Assembly (NCBI GenBank): GCA_039619475.1
Contig: CM077115.1
Span: forward strand, 553,682,826-553,746,825
DNA: 64,000 bases
DNA from: Icerya purchasi
Taxonomy: Eukaryota; Arthropoda; Insecta; Hemiptera; Monophlebidae
Direction of reading: 5' to 3'
A program made the translations under genes and the position numbers. Each line of letters opens with the position of its first letter. The first letter of the stretch is position 1. Under the pieces are notes generated by a model. That model saw nothing but the letters and a program-made list of their open reading frames with translations, searched no databases and was not told the origin of the DNA. Below are positions 57,881 to 64,000 of the stretch, piece after piece.

Positions 57881-59229
57881 TTAGGTTTTATCGTTAGTCG
57901 AAGAATTATTGACTCCATTTTGTGCTATGCGCGAATTAAAAATAAAGGGGTTAGTGAACTCTCTTTTCGACTTAGATAAGTATATCGGACTTTGAGACGA
58001 TTTTCCATTACATCTTTTATTACTTTTAAATGATCCTGCAATATTTTCCTTAGCAAATGAACCTTGTCTAAATTTTGATGTGTTCCGGCGAACGGTAACC
58101 GCTCCTTGAGCTTGAAGGATATTCATATTCCGGAATATGCCTGAAATTGTTTTGAACGCTTTTGCCATCTGTTCCGGGAAGGCAGGGGAATTCTTCACTT
58201 TGCAGGAGGCTAAACCTGTTACTATGATTTCGTTTCTGCATCGCATTGTGCACGTAATCTATAAAACGGATTCGGTTTGCATATAAAGTATTCTTATTTA
58301 TCGTTGAAATTTCTGCAGAATCTTCCGAGAAAATCAAATTCTTACAAGACATTAATGATTTGATATCATGTTGCCTAATCCTTTCCGCACAGTTACAAAA
58401 CATCAAAACATGCTTTTTTTTCGACAATTAATACAATACAGCTCTTCCTTACATTCTACTTTATAATATTTATCCGAGGAACAACGGATACATCTCTTCT
58501 TGTTTGCGTCACAATTTTTCGACGAATGGGAGTACCGAAAACATAGATAACATTAGCCTACCGGTTGAACGTAGGGTTCTACCGGAAAATGTACTCTATT
58601 AATATAAATGTATTTGGGATTGCTTGTCCATGGAAGAAGATTTGCACCGTCTTCGATAGAACATAACTCTATTATTTCCCTTCATGTAACATCCTCTTAT
58701 TTAGTCGAATAATTTTATAGATCGCAAACAAACCGCATTCTATATCCTCTGATATTTCTTTTTCGGAGAAATCTAGGCTTACGTCTCTGATAGCTATCGA
58801 TCTGGTTAAGTGAAAAAGTGGGATATATGCTTTTAATCCGAACTTTATTATTCTATCGTCTAAAACCATGCTATTAGCCCATTAATCTATTTTTACGTTT
58901 TACAATTACTTCACAACGTCCAGATTTTTTTTAATTTCTACCGCGCTATCGATATAATTTAAATTTTTTAATATTCTTGCTAATCGAAGACAATAAATAT
59001 TATTATTATTATCTATCAATCTATGGCTTCCTCGTATAACAACGTCGAAATTTCCTGCGCCGCTATTGTCATTATTATTATTAGCTATTTTATCATTTAC
59101 CTGATTATCGTGGTTATTAATTACGCAGGGAATCGAAGAGGAGAGACTGGCTCTCTCCTCTTCGACCCCTTCCACTATGTTAGCGTCTTCCGACACCGTT
59201 ACCGCGGTTTGTGTTATCGCACGGAACAA
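57881..59229 (-). pseudogene. LINE ORF1 (zinc-knuckle RNA-binding protein), fragmented
   Basis: Upstream of the endonuclease on the same strand, several frames together form an ORF1. The asparagine-rich N-terminal part includes NFDVVIRGSHRLIDNNNNIY (58906-59229). A middle part is VLDDRIIKFGLKAYIPLF with IECGLFAIYKIIRLNKRML (58672-58869). Next is a perfect C-x2-C-x4-H-x4-C knuckle (CYLCFRYSHSSKNC, 58511-58552) and a second knuckle with tyrosine in place of histidine (CIRCSSDKYYKVEC, 58451-58492). A third cysteine pair and a serine/lysine-rich C-terminus run down to 57881. Such proteins coat LINE RNA in the ribonucleoprotein particle. Stops and frameshifts separate the parts. Confidence 0.7.
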
Positions 59230-60079
59230 ATCTGGCTTTTGAATTCAACGAGATAATACGAAACGAACTACTTTTATGAAATTGATAAAGAATTAATCGA
59301 ACGCGTAAACAAACACTGTAATCGATTTACTGTGTACCAGGTATTGTTAAGTCTTCCGATTATTTGAATTTACCATATTCGTGGGATTTCACTAGTATTG
59401 TTGATACACTGACTTTTATACAAGAACGCTCTCTGGCTATTCATCGTGTTTAGATCATCTTTTTGTTAGAGATTTTAATGATATCCTGTTTAAATTAAAC
59501 GTAATACACAAAATTCTTAAAATAAGTTTCTCCGATCTACATCTATGCATTAGTTAAATTTTATTCCAATCACAAGATGATTAAACAACCTAACTTTGCC
59601 TACCGTTTCGATAAATCTAAGTTCAAACAATATTTAGCAACTATCAGCTGTGAGAAAAATATAGTTCGCAGTTAACAATTGACAAGAAATTTGAGGAGTT
59701 TATAAGTATAATAAAAGAAAAAAACGGTGTGAAGAAGTCAAAATGTAAATTGCATTGCATTGGGGCGAGCTGCTGACTATCATTTAAAACATCTGATACA
59801 ACTGCAGAAAAATGTTATAAGGGGTTACTCTCATAACAGTTATAATATTTTAGATTTTTCGAAACTTTATGAATTGCAACTGCTTATGTTTGTTCTTAAG
59901 AATAGAGAACAAAATTTAACATCTCTGTTGCTCAGGGTATTACTAGATCAACGGGTGAAGAGTTAGCAGTATTACCAAATATCGACAAATACCATATCCG
60001 AAATCAATCTATATATCGTATGTATGGGGGTCCTAAACTTTTAAATTCTTTACCCTCTTCTTTAAAAATAGATTTGAAC

Positions 60080-60091
60080 AATTATAAGAAG
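60080..60091. repeat. Target-site duplication, left copy (AATTATAAGAAG)
   Basis: The same 12-mer recurs at 62615-62626. It encodes the NYKK end of the host LINE protein. The left copy is separated from the palindrome by 32 extra bases (60092-60123). Confidence 0.85.
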
Positions 60092-60193
60092 TGTAGGTGA
60101 ATACATCCTGTTTGTTAAAATGGTATAATAAAATAAACTTTAATAACAAACAATATAGATCAATAAATTAGATAAATACCTATTTAGAAACGT

Positions 60194-60216
60194 TTTCGGG
60201 CATAACCCATCATCAG
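60194..60216 (-). ncRNA. Hammerhead-ribozyme-like core, left copy
   Basis: The minus strand reads CTGATGA, a short GGG/CCC stem, then GAAA, the conserved core of hammerhead ribozymes. Such ribozymes are known from the terminal repeats of Penelope-like elements. Stems I and III are not convincingly resolved by eye. Confidence 0.5.
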
Positions 60217-60383
60217 CTAACACTAACTTAAAGGAAACTTAAAGCATACTGAAGTGAATATAGGGAATACATGTGTATATATAGTAGATGTAAAGAGGAA
60301 TAAACATGGCAGGTATAAAAATCTATATGTTGAAAATGCTAATAATTAATATAAAATATAAAATAAAACAAGAAGACAAAAAG

Positions 60384-61334
60384 TTAAATTTTTATATTAA
60401 ACAGTGGATTATTATTATTAGGTGTTTGGTCATTTAAAATATTATTTTTATATTTATTTATATAATAATTTTCTGCAATGTTCATATTATTACCTTTGTG
60501 ATAAGTGGCCAGGATGGTTACAGTATTTTCTATTGAATTAGGTTTATGTTTATTTTTAATTAGATGTTCTGCATAGGTTGATTTTTCTATTTCATTATTA
60601 TTAAATGCTTTTATATGTTCTTTATATCTGCAATTGATTTTTCTCCCTGTTTGACCAATGTATGATTTCTCACAATCAGTACAATTTATTTTATATATAC
60701 CACTATTTTCGTAAATATTATTATTTTTTAAATTTAAGGTGTTTATTTTATATTTTAAATTATTTTTAGTTTTGAATGCTACATTTAAACCTTGTTTTTT
60801 GAATAAATTGGTTAATTTGTATATGTTATTGTTTATAAATGTGAATGTTATCCATCCTTTATTGTTAGTAGTATTATTGACTCTTAATTTTTGTATATAT
60901 TTTGATTTTGATTTTATTTTGTGAATTAGTTTATCTATTATTTGTTCGTCATAACTATTATTTCTTGCCAAAGTCTTTAATATATTAATTTCTATTTGTT
61001 TTTTATTTATATTCATGGGTGTAGTTAATAATCTATTTATTGCAGTCATGAAGTAAGCATATTTATGTTGGTTTGGGTGATTTGATGTTTTATGAATCAT
61101 ATTATCAGTGGTGGTTTGTTTTCTATAAATATTATATGTTAACTTATCATTTGATTTTATTATTGTTATATCTAAGAAATTTGTTTTGTTATTTTCTTCT
61201 TTTTCCATAGTATAATGAATATTTTTGTGAATTTTATTTAAATCATTTAGAATGTCATTTTCAGTATTACTACTATTTTCATCAAAAATTAGTAGTGTAT
61301 CATCTACATATCTAATATAAGATTTAATATTGTA
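60384..61334 (-). CDS. Penelope-like RT C-terminus plus GIY-YIG endonuclease, left copy (partial)
   Basis: The frame is open from the truncation at 61334 to the stop at 60384-60386. It starts in YNIKSYIRYVDDTLLIFDEN, with the catalytic YVDD of reverse transcriptase. It passes through the thumb and lysine/asparagine-rich linker and ends in a GIY-YIG nuclease domain: GIYKINCTDCEKSYIGQTGR, then KEHIKAF, with a later AEHL and an asparagine near AENYYINKYK. Penelope-like elements use this nuclease to cut the target. Residues found before the truncation in the right copy are missing, so this copy has no complete RT. The first in-frame ATG is at 61208. It differs from the right copy at about six residues. 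Confidence 0.9.
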   Translation of the reverse strand, partial: YNIKSYIRYVDDTLLIFDENSSNTENDILNDLNKIHKNIHYTMEKEENNKTNFLDITIIKSNDKLTYNIYRKQTTTDNMIHKTSNHPNQHKYAYFMTAINRLLTTPMNINKKQIEINILKTLARNNSYDEQIIDKLIHKIKSKSKYIQKLRVNNTTNNKGWITFTFINNNIYKLTNLFKKQGLNVAFKTKNNLKYKINTLNLKNNNIYENSGIYKINCTDCEKSYIGQTGRKINCRYKEHIKAFNNNEIEKSTYAEHLIKNKHKPNSIENTVTILATYHKGNNMNIAENYYINKYKNNILNDQTPNNNNPLFNIKI

Positions 61335-61336
61335 CA

Positions 61337-62353
61337 GGTATTTTAAGTGAAATCTTTCTAAAAAATTTAGAAGAAATATACATGGAAAATATAATACAAA
61401 AATACAATATTAAATCTTATATTAGATATGTAGATGATACACTACTAATTTTTGATGAAAATAGTAGTAATACTGAAAATGACATTCTAAATGATTTAAA
61501 TAAAATTCACAAAAATATTTATTATACTATGGAAAAAGAAGAAAATAACAAAATAAATTTCTTAGATATAACAATAATAAAATCAAATGATAAGTTAACA
61601 TATAATATTTATAGAAAACAAACCACCACTGATAATATAATTCATAAAACATCAAATCACCCAAACCAACATAAATATGCTTACTTCATGACTGCAATAA
61701 ATAGATTATTAACTACACCCATGAATATAAATAAAAAACAAATAGAAATTAATATATTAAAGATTTTGGCAAGAAATAATGGTTATGACGAACAAATAAT
61801 AGATAAACTAATTCACAAAATAAAATCAAAATCAAAATATATACAAAAATTAAGAGTCAATAATGCTACTAACAATAAAGGATGGATAACATTCACATTT
61901 ATAAACAATAACATATACAAATTAACCAATTTATTCAAAAAACAAGGTTTAAATGTAGCATTCAAAACTAAAAATAATTTAAAATATAAAATAAACACGT
62001 TAAATTTAAAAAATAATAATATTTACGAAAATAGCGGTATATATAAAATAAATTGTACTGATTGTGAGAAATCATACATTGGTCAAACAGGGCGAAAAAT
62101 CAATTGCAGATATAAAGAACATATAAAAGCATTTAATAATAATGAAATAGAAAAATCAACCTATGCAGAACATCTAATTAAAAATAAACATAAACCTAAT
62201 TCAATAGAAAATACTGTAACCATCCTGGCCACTTATCACAAAGGTAATAATATGAACATTGCAGAAAATTATTATATAAATAAATATAAAAATAATATTT
62301 TAAATGATCAAACACCTAATAATAATAATCCACTGTTTAATATAAAAATTTAA
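61337..62353 (+). CDS. Penelope-like RT C-terminus plus GIY-YIG endonuclease, right copy (partial)
   Basis: This is the mirror image of the left copy but 66 bases longer at the 5' end. It opens with GILSEIFLKNLEEIYMENII, an RT block that precedes the YVDD catalytic motif (SYIRYVDDTLLIF, 61412-61450). The frame runs without a stop to TAA at 62351-62353. The GIY-YIG domain occupies about 62035-62135 (GIYKINCTDCEKSYIGQTGR), with the rest of the nuclease to about 62285. ATG at 61382 gives 323 codons, but this start is internal to the RT domain, so the native start lies upstream and is lost. The RT fingers and palm N-terminus are absent. The nuclease itself looks intact. Confidence 0.9.
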   Translation, partial: GILSEIFLKNLEEIYMENIIQKYNIKSYIRYVDDTLLIFDENSSNTENDILNDLNKIHKNIYYTMEKEENNKINFLDITIIKSNDKLTYNIYRKQTTTDNIIHKTSNHPNQHKYAYFMTAINRLLTTPMNINKKQIEINILKILARNNGYDEQIIDKLIHKIKSKSKYIQKLRVNNATNNKGWITFTFINNNIYKLTNLFKKQGLNVAFKTKNNLKYKINTLNLKNNNIYENSGIYKINCTDCEKSYIGQTGRKINCRYKEHIKAFNNNEIEKSTYAEHLIKNKHKPNSIENTVTILATYHKGNNMNIAENYYINKYKNNILNDQTPNNNNPLFNIKI

Positions 62354-62520
62354 CTTTTTGTCTTCTTGTTTTATTTTATATTTTATATTAATTATTAGCA
62401 TTTTCAACCTATAGATTTTTATACCTGCCATGTTTATTCCTCTTTACATCTACTATATTTACACATGTATTCCCTATATTCACTTCAGTATGTTTTAAGT
62501 TTCCTTTAAGTTAGTGTTAG

Positions 62521-62543
62521 CTGATGATGGGTTATGCCCGAAA
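62521..62543 (+). ncRNA. Hammerhead-ribozyme-like core, right copy
   Basis: Exact mirror of the left core: CTGATGA at 62521-62527, stem GGG/CCC with a TTATG loop, and GAAA at 62540-62543. It lies in the 3' part of the element, 168 bases after the stop codon. Confidence 0.5.
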
Positions 62544-62614
62544 ACGTTTCTAAATAGGTATTTATCTAATTTATTGATCTATATTGTTTGTTATTAAAGT
62601 TTATTTTATTATAT

Positions 62615-62626
62615 AATTATAAGAAG
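62615..62626. repeat. Target-site duplication, right copy (AATTATAAGAAG)
   Basis: Begins one base after the right arm. The host LINE reading frame resumes here. Confidence 0.85.
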
Positions 62627-63098
62627 CGTCGTAAAATTCTTATATTGTACTTATTACCTTAACTATAGCACACAGATATGGAAAAATAAAAAGAGAAGAG
62701 AAAGAAGAAAAAAAGAAAAAAAAATAATTCGTCAAATTTTGATTTGTTTCATTTCATTTCCTTTTCACTGTTGACTATGTTGGCAAGTGTAGTTCTGTAT
62801 CTTTGCATTTATGCATATGCAATCAACCAGTGTTTCTATATGTGCAAGAGCATATAAATGTATAGGTGTGTATGCGTGTCTGACTGCATGTTTGTGCATT
62901 TTTGTTACATATGTATCTGGAGGTGTCCGAATATTTAATTACATGTTGATTTACACTATGTAGTTATTTTGTTTAATGAATATATACCATACATTTGATA
63001 AATCTAGAAGTAGTTTTAGAAGTTTATTTGCTTTATTTGTAGTTTTTTATTACTGCTTTGTTTTAGAAATTTTTATTGTTTGTAATAGCCGTCGCTCA

Positions 63099-63710
63099 CG
63101 CAAAGGACATAGCAGGGTAAGATAGTGAAAAATGTCCCCAAACCAATCGTTATAAAAATTATACTATCGTGTCAGGCATCGGAAAATACTGTAATCCTAA
63201 AAGATTCAGGCCGCTACCCTTTAAGGGGGGCGCTCCCTAGGAGCAAAAATCTAAAATCGAGTTTTTTGACGATATCTCCAGAACCAGTTTTGGCCGATAT
63301 TATTCATGTCAAATTGAAGATATTTCAAACCCCTACAATTAAAACATATTTTCAGACTTATTCTATAAAAAAAATTCTAAAACAAACACCTCGCTGGAAA
63401 AATTATATATCATGTATTTCATGCTAAACTACCATCATGCATTTTTTCAGATTTGTAATATTTTTTAATTGTAGTGGTTTGAAATATCATCAATTTGAGC
63501 CCAACATGAATAATTTCGGCCAACTGGTTCTTAAAATATCGTCAAAAAACTCAATTTTAGATTTTGCCCCTACGGAGCCGCCCCTTAAAGGGTATCGGGC
63601 TTAAACTTTCAAGATGATAGTATTTTCCGATGCCTGACACAATGGTATAATTTTTATAACGATTGGTTTGGGGGAATTTTTCACTATCTTACCCTGCTAT
63701 GTCCCTTGCG
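63099..63710. mobile_element. 612-bp foldback element in the LINE 3' UTR
   Basis: The left arm from GGACATAGCAGGGTAAGATA is mirrored by the right arm ending TATCTTACCCTGCTATGTCC. The mirror continues inward through CCAAACCAATCGTTATAA, GGCATCGGAAAATACT, AAATCTAAAATCGAGTTTTT, TTGGCCGATATTATTCATGT and AATATTTCAAACC-like blocks to a centre near 63405. A 100-codon frame at 63125-63427 is just the left arm. The flanking LINE sequence (GCTCACGCAAA and TTGCGCATAAATGG) is the family's own GCGCAAA..TGCGC hairpin, so insertion hit the hairpin loop and the exact ends and TSD are ambiguous. Confidence 0.75.
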
Positions 63711-63790
63711 CATAAATGGAATATGAACAATAATAATAAACTTGATTTGATTTGATTTGAGTTTATTATTAATATTATTATTATTATTAA

Positions 63791-64000
63791 TAAAACTAAA
63801 ACTAAATTTCTCAATTTCTACCATACCCAACAATGAACTTTCTTGCTCTTGTTTAAACTAGAATTTACTGATTGCGATGTTCACCCCTCCGTCATGTTGA
63901 AGTTGTTCTGTTTTTTTTTTTAATATTACAGTAATGATGTCATAATTTTTTATTCTTAATGTGCGCACAACCCTACTTTGCAATATAATTTTTAAAGGCC
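63791..64000. other. AT-rich DNA, nothing recognised
   Basis: No feature supported to the window end. Confidence 0.35.

Larger units (their letters stand above)
60124..62613. mobile_element. Penelope-like element, head-to-head inverted dimer (2.49 kb)
   Basis: Two copies of one retroelement lie 5' end to 5' end. The arms 60124-61334 and 61403-62613 are both 1,211 bases and mirror each other with few mismatches. The 68-base centre (61335-61402) is present only in the right copy and contains a further piece of its reverse-transcriptase frame. Both copies are truncated within the RT domain. The 3' ends face outwards and abut the 12-bp target duplication (directly on the right, after 32 bases on the left). 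Penelope-like elements are known for truncated partner copies in direct or inverted arrangement, so the layout fits the family. High arm identity means recent origin or gene conversion. Confidence 0.9.
59390..63790 (+). pseudogene. CR1/L2-like LINE, internally deleted, hosting two insertions
   Basis: On the plus strand an endonuclease C-terminal motif (SCLDHLFVRDFND, 59447-59485) is followed by a linker (FEEFISIIKEKNGVKKSK). The frame then jumps to the post-RT region (GRAADYHLKHLIQLQKNVIR, 59763-59822; LYELQLLMFVLKNREQN), so most of the reverse transcriptase has been lost. The C-terminus GGPKLLNSLPSSLKIDLNNY (60027-60086) is cut by the Penelope-like insertion and resumes after the target duplication at 62615 with KKRRKILILYLLP. 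A 3' UTR follows, interrupted by the foldback at 63099-63710. It ends with the GATTTGATTTGATTTGA tail (63744-63760) and an (ATT)n run. The same family supplies the four minus-strand copies at 3.7-6.3 kb. Confidence 0.75.

Noticed and set aside
60739..61998. Open frames antisense to the two Penelope-like genes
   Set aside because: They are identical shadows of the real genes on the opposite strand of each arm.
63125..63427. 100-codon frame in the foldback
   Set aside because: It is one arm of a palindrome with no protein motif.

Overview
This window looks like arthropod, probably insect, nuclear DNA: very AT-rich, intron- or desert-like, with no convincing intact host gene. The evidence is its mobile-element fauna (mariner with the D,D34D motif, piggyBac, hAT and pogo-type deletion derivatives, several LINE families, a Penelope-like element) and a few CpG-dense blocks of the kind seen around insect promoters. 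I cannot name the species. Almost every recognisable protein motif belongs to a transposable element, and nearly all copies are broken.

Layout. 0.4-1.0 kb: minus-strand LINE 3' end with poly(A). 1.5-2.3 kb: GC-rich, CpG-dense block. 3.7-6.3 kb: four 3' ends of one LINE family lying head to tail on the minus strand. 6.8-13.1 kb: dense DNA-transposon district with a hAT derivative, a piggyBac derivative carrying a LINE inside its transposase C-terminus, a nearly intact mariner with one in-frame stop, and two larger hAT-like elements, most with readable target-site duplications. 13.5-17 kb: a long foldback and a piggyBac-type MITE. 17.5-26.6 kb: TA-array-flanked Helentron-like repeats, a deleted mariner, a MITE and a second hAT copy. 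30-34 kb: third hAT copy, another MITE, a LINE RNase H remnant, a small foldback and a possible host exon. 36-43 kb: a diverged tandem repeat, an RTE-like LINE and three or four RNase H-LINE remnants. 46-54 kb: pogo-type MITE, a degraded mariner, a LINE reverse transcriptase. 55.8-59.2 kb: minus-strand remnants of a restriction-like-endonuclease LINE and of an APE-endonuclease LINE with its zinc-knuckle ORF1. 59.4-63.8 kb: a plus-strand LINE into which a head-to-head Penelope-like dimer and a foldback element have inserted.

The most notable object is the Penelope-like palindrome at 60.1-62.6 kb: two 5'-truncated copies with equal 1,211-bp arms, each keeping an open reading frame from the reverse-transcriptase YVDD motif to a GIY-YIG endonuclease, and each carrying a hammerhead-ribozyme-like core. 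A 12-bp target duplication places it inside the C-terminal codons of the LINE. The elements do not form a pathway; they record successive nested insertions.
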